From positions 1,530,501 to 1,594,500 of the forward strand of contig NZ_CP010535.1 of assembly GCF_001430825.1 (NCBI RefSeq): a stretch of 64,000 nt of DNA, given 5' to 3'. The stretch comes from Sediminicola sp. YIK13. GTDB lineage: Bacteria > Bacteroidota > Bacteroidia > Flavobacteriales > Flavobacteriaceae. Positions 43,365 through 53,007 of this stretch are shown here, one piece after another (positions within the stretch are counted from its first letter, which is position 1; each line of letters opens with the position of its first letter). Below the pieces are notes generated by a model. It had not been told where the DNA came from. It saw only the letters and a program-made list of their open reading frames with translations, and searched no databases. A program made the translations under genes and the position numbers.

Positions 43365-45019
43365 TTGATATGGATCAAGTACATTTTGTCCACAATATTT
43401 TTGCGCTTGGAAGGATCCATAAATTTGGCCTGTAACCTGGTAATCCTAAATTGGTCCACTACATACCTTATATCCCAAATGAAACCTTCTTCACTGAGTT
43501 TTAATAGTTCATCGTTGGTAACATATACCCATATATCATTTTTCCCCTGAAGGTCCTGCAAAGAAGTCATGGCCACCGGACGCTTGTTATAGAAGTCCAA
43601 TGCCCAGGTATACATGGGGGAAACCTTGTAAATGTCTTCTACTGGGATCCCTTTTTCTTCCACGATTTTAGCCATATTGGATCCTCCCTGATATTTTAAT
43701 AAGGACGGATAAAAATGAAGGTTTAGTATGGCGTTCAGCAACAGTGATGTGTATATCCCTATCGTAAACACTCTAATGGCATAGTCCTCCTTCTTCAGAC
43801 AAAAATAGACGATCACAGCCAATGAGATCCCCAATAAAACAAAGGAAATTGTTGTTTGCAGTTTAAAGACAAAGAGGCACAAAAGAAGTACCGCAATAAA
43901 TACAATAGCCAAAATAAAATACTGTATTCCCAAAAATATCTTTTTGGTTTTATAACTGCCGGTCTCGTACATCTTGAAGAGATAAGAAGCCGTCAAGATA
44001 GAGAACAAGGGCATGGTAATATTTAGGTAATGGGGTAGTTTAAACTGCGCAAAACTTATGATAATAAAAATAAGTGTAATTCCCCCAACCGTTAAAAATT
44101 CTGTACCGGGATCATACTTAAATTTTAATTGATACAATTTTTTCAATCGTGTCCAATAGGCTGCAATCCCAAGTACTGTCCATGGTAAAAATACCCATAG
44201 AAATGTATGGAAGAAAAAGAAAAAATCACTACTGTTCTTTCCCACGCCCTCACCGCTCAAGCGTTCAAAACTTTGTTCCCAGAAAATAAAGAAAATTCCA
44301 CTTCGGTGATCCTTACCACGAATAACCTTTTCGGGATGTAGGTCAAACTGGTGGTAGTAGGCATACAGCATAGGCGTAATGGTAATCGCAAATATCACCA
44401 AGGCCACCAAGACGCGCCAATTGACCAAGGAAAGCCATTTTCTAGTGTAGGCCAAATGGCATAAAATGGGAAAACCAATAACCAAAATAGCAATTTGCCC
44501 TTTGGTGGAAAATGCTATCCCTGCCCCAAAAGCACCTAAAATTATGGACTGCATTTTGTGATGCTCTATAAAAGCCACCAAATGCCAAATAGCGAAAATG
44601 GTAAAACCTGTAAGTACGGCATCGGTTCGCACATCCATGGTAGATAACACAATGGTCTGTGCGGTCATGAAGACCAAAGCCGCTAATTTACCTGTAGCCT
44701 TATGGTATAACAATTTGCCCAAACCATAGCAGCTATAAGCTCCTATTAAGGTGGATAGAATAGCTGGAATGCGATAGGCCCATTGATTAATACCAAATAT
44801 TTTAAAAGAAATTGCCGCAAGCCAATAGTGCATATGGGGCTTATCCAAATATTCTTCGGGACCTTTAAAAAGACTTAGGAAATCATTCTCTTGGACCATG
44901 CGCATGGCCATGACGGCAAATTGGGCGGAGTCGTTTTCGAGAAGGGTAACGAACATTCCGGCCACATAGACCAAAATAACAAAAGTTAATAAAAACCAAT
45001 ACCTTGTTTTAGAAATCAT
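43361..45019 (-). CDS. GT39-family glycosyltransferase (ArnT/PMT-like)
   Basis: A 552-residue membrane enzyme of the GT-C fold that would use a polyprenyl-phosphate sugar on the periplasmic side. There are about 11 membrane helices. Conserved loop residues: the acidic pair in LLENDSAQFAVMAMRM (first periplasmic loop) and EYLDKPHMHYWLAAISFKIFG, typical of ArnT/YfhO-like proteins. The start is taken at ATG 45019; TTG 45040 is the alternative. The start overlaps the PAP2 gene by 11 bases. The acceptor could be lipid A, a protein or another glycan. Confidence 0.88.
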   Translation of the reverse strand: MISKTRYWFLLTFVILVYVAGMFVTLLENDSAQFAVMAMRMVQENDFLSLFKGPEEYLDKPHMHYWLAAISFKIFGINQWAYRIPAILSTLIGAYSCYGLGKLLYHKATGKLAALVFMTAQTIVLSTMDVRTDAVLTGFTIFAIWHLVAFIEHHKMQSIILGAFGAGIAFSTKGQIAILVIGFPILCHLAYTRKWLSLVNWRVLVALVIFAITITPMLYAYYHQFDLHPEKVIRGKDHRSGIFFIFWEQSFERLSGEGVGKNSSDFFFFFHTFLWVFLPWTVLGIAAYWTRLKKLYQLKFKYDPGTEFLTVGGITLIFIIISFAQFKLPHYLNITMPLFSILTASYLFKMYETGSYKTKKIFLGIQYFILAIVFIAVLLLCLFVFKLQTTISFVLLGISLAVIVYFCLKKEDYAIRVFTIGIYTSLLLNAILNLHFYPSLLKYQGGSNMAKIVEEKGIPVEDIYKVSPMYTWALDFYNKRPVAMTSLQDLQGKNDIWVYVTNDELLKLSEEGFIWDIRYVVDQFRITRLQAKFMDPSKRKNIVDKMYLIHIN

Positions 45020-45581
45020 AGAAGAATTTCTGATGAGCAAATATATACAACTTTGTAAATAACCAGCTTAAAAATAAGCCTATTCCCATTCCTGTCAATA
45101 TATCCAATGGAAAATGGACTCCCACATATATTCTACTGTAAGCAACTACCGCAGCCCAAATACATAAAAAGAGACCTATAAACTTGTATTTTAACGCTAA
45201 TAATCTGGTGAAGAAAAAAGCCAACGCAAATGAGTTTGCTGCGTGGGCAGAAAAATAGCCATATTTACCTCCACAACTACTTTTTACCAAGCGAACCAGC
45301 CCGTCAAGTTCCGGATCATGGCATGGCCGTAAGCGCCGTACCCCATATTTAAAAAAATTGGCCAATTGATCGGTTGCCGTAATGAGCAGTGCGATCGTTA
45401 CCACGATCAACAAGGTCTTTTTAAGTCCAAAGCTCTTGTAGGAAGCAATTAACAAAAACAGGTAGAGCGGTATGGAACTTAATTTGTTGGTCATGAACAT
45501 CCAAAAGCCATCCCAGGTTGTGCTCCCCATGGCATTGAGAAACAAGAAAAATTGTTTATCGAGTTGTACGAGTTGCTCCAT
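45009..45581 (-). CDS. PAP2 family membrane phosphatase
   Basis: A 190-residue membrane phosphatase with all three acid-phosphatase motifs: KYGVRRLRPCHDP, YFSAHAANSFALAF (catalytic His in SAHA) and YSRIYVGVHFPLDILTG, separated by about five helices. Related proteins dephosphorylate undecaprenyl pyrophosphate, lipid A (LpxE/LpxF) or phosphatidylglycerol phosphate. It overlaps the GT39 gene, so a lipid A or lipid-carrier role fits the context but is not proven. Confidence 0.9.
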   Translation of the reverse strand: MEQLVQLDKQFFLFLNAMGSTTWDGFWMFMTNKLSSIPLYLFLLIASYKSFGLKKTLLIVVTIALLITATDQLANFFKYGVRRLRPCHDPELDGLVRLVKSSCGGKYGYFSAHAANSFALAFFFTRLLALKYKFIGLFLCIWAAVVAYSRIYVGVHFPLDILTGMGIGLFLSWLFTKLYIFAHQKFFYDF

Positions 45582-45586
45582 TCCTG

Positions 45587-45814
45587 CTAGTCCACGTATC
45601 TGGAAATCTCCCTGTCATAAAAAGCAGTAGCCTGCTCTATAAGGGTTTCTGCTTCAGCTTCAAGGTCCTTTTCGTCCTCTTTGGTAAAATCTTCCAACCA
45701 CTCTACTTCATCATCTTCCAAATTGATGATAAATCTAGGGTACTCTGTATGAACAACAAATATAGCAGTTGGGTAATCGGTATTGTCACCCAGTAAAAAT
45801 TTAGGAAAATCCAT
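45587..45814 (-). CDS. Small acidic protein, unknown function
   Basis: A 75-residue, strongly acidic protein (MDFPKFLLGDNTDYPTAIFV...). An N-terminal beta-like half is followed by an acidic helical half (EWLEDFTKEDEKDLEAEAET). It has no signal peptide or membrane segment. It is five bases before the PAP2 gene and 17 bases after the MATE gene, so it belongs to the same minus-strand transcript. No family is recognised, though similar short ORFs are common in Flavobacteriaceae. Confidence 0.68.
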   Translation of the reverse strand: MDFPKFLLGDNTDYPTAIFVVHTEYPRFIINLEDDEVEWLEDFTKEDEKDLEAEAETLIEQATAFYDREISRYVD

Positions 45815-45831
45815 AGTCTTATTAATTTTAT

Positions 45832-47238
45832 CTATTTAATTTCTATTAGTGTATTGACAAGTAACTTTTTTGTAAGATAATTGAACCGAATATACAACAT
45901 TATTGCAGAGGCAGTTAAGCCGGCCAATAGTCCAATCCATATTCCCGTACTGCGCAATGGGGTATACAATCCCAAATAAAAACTAACGGGAAATCCTATC
46001 AACCAATAAGCGATAAAGGTCATGATTGTGGGAATCTTTACATCCTGGAGTCCGCGCAATGCACCTAGAATTACAACCTGTAAACCGTCCGAAATCTGAA
46101 AAAATGCGGCAACCAATATTAACTCTGCGGCCATAATGATCACCTCGGTATTGTCTGCACTATTCGCAAGATCGTTGACATCCAAATAAATTGTTGGCAA
46201 CCAATCTTTGAACAAAAGGAACAAGGTAGCAAAAACGATTTCCAATAAAAATGTCAAAAAGAATATGGAGATGGCTATCCGTCTTAGATCTTGAAAATTC
46301 TTCAACCCTTTTTGGTTGCCCACACGTATCATGGCCGCCACACCAAGTCCCATCCCCACCATAAAGGTCATGCTGGACAAGTTCAATGCAATTTGATTTG
46401 CTGCCTGTGAATTTTTACCCAATACCCCGCTCAACCAGATAGCTCCCGTAAAAATGCCCACCTCAAAGAACATTTGAAGGGCAGAAGGAAATCCAAGATC
46501 TATGATTTTTTTCATGACCTTTTTTTCCATGTTACGGAAGTTGAACCCCGTAACATAGTCATGGAATTTCTTTTTGTTTTTTAGCAAAACCCAAATATAA
46601 ATGACCATCACAATCCTAGAAATCAATGTTCCCATTGCTGCACCAACGATTCCCATTTTAGGAAATCCAAAAGAACCAAAAATCAATAAATAGTTAAGAA
46701 CAATATTGACGATATTGGCAATTACCGTGGCATACATGGGATATTTGGTCTGGGAAAGCCCCTCAGAAAATTGTTTGAAGGCTTGAAAGATAATCAAGGG
46801 AACCAAAGAAAAAGCTACCAAGTCTAAATAGGGCATTGCCAATTCAACAACCTCTGGCGGCTGCTTCATCATATACATCAGCGGCTTGGACAACATGATC
46901 AAGCCAAAAAGGGACAATCCCAATCCTGTGCAAAGCACCAGTCCGTGCTTTAAGGCACTTTTCCCAACTTCTTTATTTCCTGCACCATCCGCTTCTGCGA
47001 CTAGAGGAGTTATAGCTGTAGAGAATCCGATACCAAGAGACATCGCAATAAAAACAAAGCTATTTCCCAAAGAGACTGCGGCCAATTCTGCAGTACCCAA
47101 CTGGCCTACCATTATATTATCTGCAAATGCCACGAAGGTATGGCCCAGCATCCCCAAAATGACAGGGAAAGACAATTGTAGGTTATAACGGAATTCTTTG
47201 GTATACTGCTTGAACAAGGTTTCAATTTTGAAGTGCAA
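45832..47238 (-). CDS. MATE family multidrug efflux transporter
   Basis: A 468-residue, 12-helix antiporter of the NorM branch, exporting cationic drugs with Na+ or H+. Family text: LSFPVILGMLGHTFVAFADNIMVGQLG at the N-terminus, ADGAGNKEVGKSALKHG in the first lobe, and MVGMGLGVAAMIRVGNQKG starting the second. The start is TTG at 47238; no ATG is placed to keep the first helix and its cytoplasmic lead. It is the first gene of the minus-strand block 47238-43361. Confidence 0.92.
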   Translation of the reverse strand: MHFKIETLFKQYTKEFRYNLQLSFPVILGMLGHTFVAFADNIMVGQLGTAELAAVSLGNSFVFIAMSLGIGFSTAITPLVAEADGAGNKEVGKSALKHGLVLCTGLGLSLFGLIMLSKPLMYMMKQPPEVVELAMPYLDLVAFSLVPLIIFQAFKQFSEGLSQTKYPMYATVIANIVNIVLNYLLIFGSFGFPKMGIVGAAMGTLISRIVMVIYIWVLLKNKKKFHDYVTGFNFRNMEKKVMKKIIDLGFPSALQMFFEVGIFTGAIWLSGVLGKNSQAANQIALNLSSMTFMVGMGLGVAAMIRVGNQKGLKNFQDLRRIAISIFFLTFLLEIVFATLFLLFKDWLPTIYLDVNDLANSADNTEVIIMAAELILVAAFFQISDGLQVVILGALRGLQDVKIPTIMTFIAYWLIGFPVSFYLGLYTPLRSTGIWIGLLAGLTASAIMLYIRFNYLTKKLLVNTLIEIK

Positions 47239-47436
47239 ATATAGAAGTTACCACGGTTTTAATGGTGGGTATTCTCGAATAAAATTGGGACAAATGAGTC
47301 CCAAATCTGAGATCCTTTGTTTCAATACAGATATGATTCTAGAAAATAGTTTATCCATAAAATTAAAGAATCCATATTTTGTTGATTTTTCAGTATTTTA
47401 GAGATACCCAACGGTAAAAGCGATAACCACAACCAA

Positions 47437-49932
47437 ATGTCCATCGATAATTTTGAGATCACAGGCCTTACTGATGAACAAGTACTCCAATCAAGGGCCT
47501 CTTATGGACAGAACAAACTAGTTTTCGAAAAAGAAAATAGATTCCTCGATGCCTTAAGGAGTCTTGCCAAAGAACCCATGGTGATCTTACTTTTGGTGGC
47601 TTCGGTAATTTACTTTGTCAGCGGGGATTATGGGGATGGGATTTTCTTGGCCATAGCAATTATCATGGTAGCTTCCATTTCCCTATATCAAGATTCCAGG
47701 AGTCGCCATGCTCTTCAAAAATTAAAAGATTTTACCCAGCCACATTCCAAGGTGTACAGAAATGGGGAGATTATTGAAATTAAAAGTGAAGAACTGGTTG
47801 TTGGAGACAGTCTCATTGTAGATGAGGGCAGTACGATCCCGGCCGATGGCACCATTATACATTCCAATGATTTTTCGGTAAACGAATCCATTCTTACTGG
47901 GGAATCCCTAGCCGTTTATAAGGATGTAACAAATGATGACAGTTCCATTTACCTTGGCACCACTGTGGCCAGCGGTTTGGCAATAGCAACTATTACGGCA
48001 ATTGGCAACAATACGGCCCTAGGTAAAATTGGAAAGAGTCTTGAGGATATTGAAAGTGAGAAGACCCCGCTAGAGTTACAAATAGGGAATTTTGTAAAAA
48101 AAATGGTTTTTTGGGGAGCCATGGTATTTTTTGTGGTTTGGGGCATCAACTACGCCCAGTCCCTTGACCTTCTGGATAGTTTGCTCAAAGCCCTCACCCT
48201 TGCTATGAGTATTTTACCCGAGGAGATTCCTGTAGCCTTTACCACATTTATGGCCTTGGGTGCTTGGCGGTTAATGAAGTTGGGGGTTGTGGTCAAACAA
48301 ATGAAAACAGTAGAAACGCTCGGCAGTGCTACAGTGATCTGTACAGATAAAACAGGTACTATCACCCAGAATAAAATGAGTTTGGCCAGAGTCTACGTTT
48401 TAGGTGCCGAAAAAATTACCAATCCAGAAGACGAATTATCCACGGAGGAAAAAGAATTGATAAGACTTGCAATGTGGGCCAGTGAACCTATCCCTTTTGA
48501 CCCTATGGAACTGGCGTTGCATGAATCCTATGCTCAAAACTTTCCTTTGGACGAAAGGCCGAACTATAAAATGGTTCATGAGTACCCCTTAGGTGGTAAG
48601 CCCCCCATGATGACCCACCTCTTTGAAAATTCATCGGGAAATAGGATCATCGCGGCCAAAGGCGCACCTGAAGCTTTTCTCGATATTTCAGGCCTTACAG
48701 AGGTACAGAAAGATGTTATTTCCAAAAGTATCATAGAACTGGCAAGAAACGGATACCGAATTTTAGGAGTAGGTGAGACTAAATTTGACGGGGACAACTA
48801 TCCAAAAAAACAACAGCAATTTACCTTTTCCTTTAAAGGACTAGTAGCCTTTTATGATCCTCCAAAGGAAAATATAGCATCAGTTTTTGACCAATTCAAT
48901 GAAGCCGGGATTACCGTAAAAATTGTGACAGGTGATAATGCAGAGACGACTGAGGCCATTGCCAAACAGGTGAACTTTAAAGGATATGAAAAAAGCATCT
49001 CCGGTGATGACCTTATGAAATTAAAGGACGATGAATTAAAGGAGTGTGTAAAAGAAACCCAAATTTTCACACGTATGTTCCCAGATGCCAAAATGAGAAT
49101 CATCAATGCTTTAAAAGCCAACAATGAGGTTGTGGTAATGACAGGTGACGGTGTCAACGATGGTCCTGCCCTAAAGGCAGCACATATTGGAGTGGCCATG
49201 GGTAAAAAAGGAACTGAAATTGCCAAACAGGCTGCATCCCTCATATTGGTCGATGATGACCTGGCCAAAATGGTTGATGCCATTGCCATGGGAAGAAAAA
49301 TTTATACCAACCTAAAAAAGGCCATTCAATATGTCATATCTATTCATATCCCAATAATACTTACCGTATTTATTCCACTAGCCTTAGGCTGGTTATATCC
49401 CAATATCTTCACCCCTATTCATGTGATTCTCTTAGAATTGATAATGGGTCCTACATGTTCCATTATCTATGAAAATGAACCCATGGAGAAAAATACCATG
49501 ATCCAAAAACCCCGCCCTTTTTCAAAAACATTTTTCAGCTGGCGAGAATTAATGACCAGTGTTATTCAGGGGCTGGCAATTACCGCTGGGACGTTAACAG
49601 TTTACCAATTGGCCGTTTCCAATCATTTAAATGAAAACACAACTAGGGCAATGGTCTTCACTACCCTGATAGCCGCAAATATTGTTCTGACCTTGGTGAA
49701 CAGATCTTTTTACTTTTCTGCTCTTACCACTCTGAAATACAAGAATAATTTAGTGGGACTCATCATTGGCATTACCATAACACTTACGGGCGTGTTACTC
49801 TACATAGATCCCTTTACCGCGTTTTTTCAATTTGAAAGTCTCACTGGCGATCAATTATGGACCAGCATTGGGATTGGATTTATTTCCGTGATATGGTATG
49901 AAGTTGTAAAAGGGATCAAACGAAGCCGCTAG
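47437..49932 (+). CDS. Cation-translocating P-type ATPase (P2-like)
   Basis: An 831-residue ion pump. The actuator domain has NESILTGES, the phosphorylation motif is ICTDKTGTITQNK with D304, the nucleotide site is KGAPEAF, and the hinge is MTGDGVNDGPALKAA. Membrane helix 4 reads SILPEEIPVAF, an unusual PEEIP where Ca2+ pumps have PEGLP/PEGLV. With about ten helices it is closest to PMCA/SERCA-like Ca2+ or Mn2+ pumps; the ion cannot be fixed by eye. It is divergent from the MATE gene across 198 bases. Confidence 0.92.
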   Translation: MSIDNFEITGLTDEQVLQSRASYGQNKLVFEKENRFLDALRSLAKEPMVILLLVASVIYFVSGDYGDGIFLAIAIIMVASISLYQDSRSRHALQKLKDFTQPHSKVYRNGEIIEIKSEELVVGDSLIVDEGSTIPADGTIIHSNDFSVNESILTGESLAVYKDVTNDDSSIYLGTTVASGLAIATITAIGNNTALGKIGKSLEDIESEKTPLELQIGNFVKKMVFWGAMVFFVVWGINYAQSLDLLDSLLKALTLAMSILPEEIPVAFTTFMALGAWRLMKLGVVVKQMKTVETLGSATVICTDKTGTITQNKMSLARVYVLGAEKITNPEDELSTEEKELIRLAMWASEPIPFDPMELALHESYAQNFPLDERPNYKMVHEYPLGGKPPMMTHLFENSSGNRIIAAKGAPEAFLDISGLTEVQKDVISKSIIELARNGYRILGVGETKFDGDNYPKKQQQFTFSFKGLVAFYDPPKENIASVFDQFNEAGITVKIVTGDNAETTEAIAKQVNFKGYEKSISGDDLMKLKDDELKECVKETQIFTRMFPDAKMRIINALKANNEVVVMTGDGVNDGPALKAAHIGVAMGKKGTEIAKQAASLILVDDDLAKMVDAIAMGRKIYTNLKKAIQYVISIHIPIILTVFIPLALGWLYPNIFTPIHVILLELIMGPTCSIIYENEPMEKNTMIQKPRPFSKTFFSWRELMTSVIQGLAITAGTLTVYQLAVSNHLNENTTRAMVFTTLIAANIVLTLVNRSFYFSALTTLKYKNNLVGLIIGITITLTGVLLYIDPFTAFFQFESLTGDQLWTSIGIGFISVIWYEVVKGIKRSR

Positions 49933-50007
49933 TGATTTTATGCCAATGTTTTAAATAGTATTGGATTTAAGAAACAGCTGAACAGATGACCTCAACGAAA
50001 GTTTTGA

Positions 50008-50781
50008 TCAAAGCTGTTTGGCCTCTTCCCAAAAGACATCCATTTCGGAAAGGGTCATATCTTTTAAGGCCTTACCCTGTTCTTTCGCCTTCTCTTCCAA
50101 ATATTGAAATCTTTTAATAAATTTTTTATTGGTACGCTCCAATGCGTTTTCGGGATTGATATTCAAAAATCTGGCGTAATTTACCATGGAAAACAACACA
50201 TCACCAAATTCGGCCTCCATAGCGTCAGTATTCCCTGATTTTACCTCATCTTGGAATTCCCCCAACTCTTCTTGGACCTTTTCCCAAACCTGTTCCGGTT
50301 TTTCCCAATCAAAACCTACTCCGGCCACCTTGTCCTGAATTCGGTTGGATTTAACCAATGCAGGAAGACTACTTGGCACCCCCTCCAAAACACTTTTTTT
50401 ACCTTCCTTTAATTTTATTTTTTCCCAATTCTGCTTTACCTCTTCCTCATTGGCAACTTTGACATCCCCATAAATATGCGGGTGTCTATTGATAAGTTTT
50501 TCGCATATGTCATTGGCTACGTCAGCTATATCAAATGAGTTGGTCTCGCTGCCAATCTTTGCGTAAAAAACAATATGCAATAGTACATCTCCCAATTCTT
50601 TTTTTACTTCTTCAAGATCATTATCCAATATAGCGTCACCCAGTTCATAGGTTTCCTCAATGGTAAGGTGCCTAAGGGTTTGCATTGTTTGCTTTTGGTC
50701 CCAAGGACATTTGGCCCGAAGTTCATCCATTATGGTCAATAAACGGTCAAAGGCTTGTAATTGGGAGGCTCTCGAATTCAT
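50008..50781 (-). CDS. mazG: Nucleoside triphosphate pyrophosphohydrolase MazG
   Basis: Hydrolyses (d)NTPs, including damaged ones, to NMP and pyrophosphate. The 257-residue protein has two MazG domains: N-terminal with CPWDQKQTMQTLRHLTIEETYELGDAI and ELGDVLLHIVFYA (metal-binding EExxE and ExxD), and C-terminal with KVQEELGEFQDEV and EAEFGDVLFSMVNYAR. The full-length two-domain form matches E. coli MazG. It is monocistronic; no mazEF toxin pair is adjacent. Confidence 0.95.
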   Translation of the reverse strand: MNSRASQLQAFDRLLTIMDELRAKCPWDQKQTMQTLRHLTIEETYELGDAILDNDLEEVKKELGDVLLHIVFYAKIGSETNSFDIADVANDICEKLINRHPHIYGDVKVANEEEVKQNWEKIKLKEGKKSVLEGVPSSLPALVKSNRIQDKVAGVGFDWEKPEQVWEKVQEELGEFQDEVKSGNTDAMEAEFGDVLFSMVNYARFLNINPENALERTNKKFIKRFQYLEEKAKEQGKALKDMTLSEMDVFWEEAKQL

Positions 50782-50884
50782 ACAAATAGTTTTTGTAAAA
50801 ATACAAATCTACCCTAGAAGCCCACGTACGATTTAATTGTTATTTTAGAGGAAGTTGTTCCCACCATATGTAAAGACACTCCCA

Positions 50885-51223
50885 ATGAACAAGGCAAACA
50901 AGCTTTTCGCCATTAAATTTCTCCATACGTTGATCTGGCTATTTTTTGTCTGTATACTATTTTATATCCTATATACTGGGATTACCAACACCATAAATTC
51001 CTTCACATGGATAGCAATTGGACTAGTATTTGGCGAGGGCGTTGTATTACTGATTTTTAAGATGTTCTGTCCCTTGACAATTTTAGCAAGAAAATACTCC
51101 GATTCAGAGAAAGATAATTTCGATATTTTTCTTCCAAATTGGTTGGCCAAATACAACAAAATCATTTTTACAACATTATTTGTCATAGGCCTGGCAACAG
51201 TCTTAGTTCGTACTTTCTTTTAG
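50885..51223 (+). CDS. Small integral membrane protein, unknown function
   Basis: A 112-residue protein with three hydrophobic segments (about 11-33, 39-60 and 91-110). ATG 50885 is preferred (MNKANKLFAIKFLHTLIWLF); the frame also opens at 50855. A conserved-looking loop reads FCPLTILARKYSDSEKDNFDIFLPNWL; the CPLT start is reminiscent of DUF2784 proteins, but I would not assign it. It ends at a strong bidirectional terminator. The neighbours give no hint of function. Confidence 0.65.
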   Translation: MNKANKLFAIKFLHTLIWLFFVCILFYILYTGITNTINSFTWIAIGLVFGEGVVLLIFKMFCPLTILARKYSDSEKDNFDIFLPNWLAKYNKIIFTTLFVIGLATVLVRTFF

Positions 51224-51234
51224 ATAATGGATAT

Positions 51235-51275
51235 AAAAAATCCCTCCAAGACTTTTGCCTTTGGAGGGATTTTTC
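51235..51275. terminator. Bidirectional terminator between the membrane-protein and SDR genes
   Basis: Perfect stem aatccctccaa / ttggagggatt with flanking A and T runs, between convergent genes. Confidence 0.9.
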
Positions 51276-51297
51276 AACTAACTCAATCTTTATATGC

Positions 51298-51942
51298 TTA
51301 TTCGGCCTCAGCTACCGAAACAGATTTGACTGCCTCTCCGATAAGAGTATCCCCTTCCAATATTTCGAAAGTAGTGGCATTGGCAGTGGTATCATGTAGA
51401 ACCCTTACCAAAGTTTGGGCCACATCCTGTCGGCTGATGTCACCTTCTTTATCCAAGCTTTTAGCCAATGCTATCCTGCCCACACCTTCGGCATCCTTTA
51501 ATGCCCCTGGACGTACAATAGTATAATTAAGGCCACTATGTCTCAAATGCTCATCGGCATTCTGCTTGGCACGTAAATAATCCTGTAATTTATCAGCTTT
51601 CTCTGGTTGGTCTGCCCCTATTGAGCTTAGCATTACAAATTTTTTGACATGTGCCATTTTGGCCACATCAATAAGTCTTTTTGCCCCTTCTTGGTCTACT
51701 TCAATTACTTTTTTTCCTCCTGAACCAGCAGCAAATATGACTTTATCTATATCTTCCATGGTATGCACCAGATCTTCTTCCAAGTCGCCCAAGATGGTCT
51801 TAACCCCCATATTCTCAAACTGTTCCAACTGCTCTTTCTCTCGGACCATGGCTATAGGCCTAAAATATTGTGATTCCTTTAAAAGGTTTACTATAATTTT
51901 TCCTGTGGTACCATTGGCACCTGCTATTAATACGTTCTCCAT
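51298..51942 (-). CDS. NAD(P)-binding atypical SDR / NmrA-like protein
   Basis: A 214-residue Rossmann protein with the dinucleotide motif IAGANGTTGKIIVNLL (near residue 6; GxxGxxG), MVREKEQLEQF, a GDLEEDL segment and LNYTIVRPGALKD. This is the short 'atypical SDR' group (YwnB/SDR_a5) often annotated as NAD-dependent epimerase or flavin-reductase-like; the catalytic Tyr-x3-Lys is not clear, so it may act as a redox sensor. It is monocistronic. Confidence 0.87.
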   Translation of the reverse strand: MENVLIAGANGTTGKIIVNLLKESQYFRPIAMVREKEQLEQFENMGVKTILGDLEEDLVHTMEDIDKVIFAAGSGGKKVIEVDQEGAKRLIDVAKMAHVKKFVMLSSIGADQPEKADKLQDYLRAKQNADEHLRHSGLNYTIVRPGALKDAEGVGRIALAKSLDKEGDISRQDVAQTLVRVLHDTTANATTFEILEGDTLIGEAVKSVSVAEAE

Positions 51943-52132
51943 ACTTTAAAGTTAAACGTTAAGGCGTTAGAACCCAAATTAATTAACCTGTTTAACGCTC
52001 TATTAACCCATTAAGCCAGGCTTTAACAATAATTTATGGTCTGTACAGCTGAAATAAAAATTGATGATGTTATTAACAAGGCTGAAGTCATTAAGGTCCA
52101 TAAAATTCTTATTTTAGTATAAAAAAGAAAAC

Positions 52133-52963
52133 ATGTTAGCACCTTTGGTTACCACTGAATGGTTGAAAAGCCAAATAAATGATCCCAACCTGATAATTTT
52201 GGATGCGAGCATGTCCGATAACAAATCGGGCGATACTGCTGATTTGACCGATGTTCGAATTAAAAATGCCCGGTTTTTTGATCTGAAAAAATCATTTTCG
52301 GATAAGGATAGCAGCTTACCCAATATGTTGCCGGAGGAGGATTCCTACACCGTTGCTTGTCAAGCTTTGGGTATTAATGCTGATAGCCTAATTGTCGTTT
52401 ATGACAATTTGGGTATTTATACCAGCCCGAGGGTTTGGTGGATGTTTAAAGCCATGGGACATGATAATATTGCCGTATTGGATGGCGGGATTCCTAAATG
52501 GGTAAAAGAAGGGTTGCCGACAGAACCAATACAAGAAGTGACTTATCCCAAGGGAACTTTTAGGGCTAAATTTAGACCAAACATGGTCAAGAACGCCGGA
52601 AATATATTACACAATCTAAAACAAAATGAAGCCATAGTGATCGATGCTCGATCCTCGGGGCGCTTTTGCGGAACAGAACCAGAACCACGAAAGGAACTCA
52701 AGGGCGGACATATACCAGGGTCTTTAAACCTTCCCTATACAGAAGTCATAAAAGCTGGTCAATTTCTTCCCAAGGAAGATTTAAAACAAGTTTTTGAGGA
52801 CCTAAAACTTGGGGGCCGTCCACTAGTATTTAGTTGTGGTTCTGGCCTTACAGCCTGTATTATTCTTTTGGCCAGTGAATTGGTTCAAAAGAACCCGACT
52901 GCGGTTTACGATGGCTCCTGGACCGAATGGGGCCAATTAGAAGACGTTCCAATTGCTACCTAA
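52133..52963 (+). CDS. Sulfurtransferase, 3-mercaptopyruvate type
   Basis: Two tandem rhodanese domains in 276 residues. The N-terminal inactive domain covers about 1-130 and the active domain about 145-276. The active-site loop is CGSGLTA (Cys near residue 235); CGSGxTA is the mercaptopyruvate sulfurtransferase (SseA) form, rather than the CRxGxR of thiosulfate sulfurtransferases. The substrate is inferred from that loop. No signal peptide. It is monocistronic. Confidence 0.92.
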   Translation: MLAPLVTTEWLKSQINDPNLIILDASMSDNKSGDTADLTDVRIKNARFFDLKKSFSDKDSSLPNMLPEEDSYTVACQALGINADSLIVVYDNLGIYTSPRVWWMFKAMGHDNIAVLDGGIPKWVKEGLPTEPIQEVTYPKGTFRAKFRPNMVKNAGNILHNLKQNEAIVIDARSSGRFCGTEPEPRKELKGGHIPGSLNLPYTEVIKAGQFLPKEDLKQVFEDLKLGGRPLVFSCGSGLTACIILLASELVQKNPTAVYDGSWTEWGQLEDVPIAT

Positions 52964-53007
52964 AATAAAAACCACTACTCAACTATTAATTTGTTAAACC
53001 TATGCCC

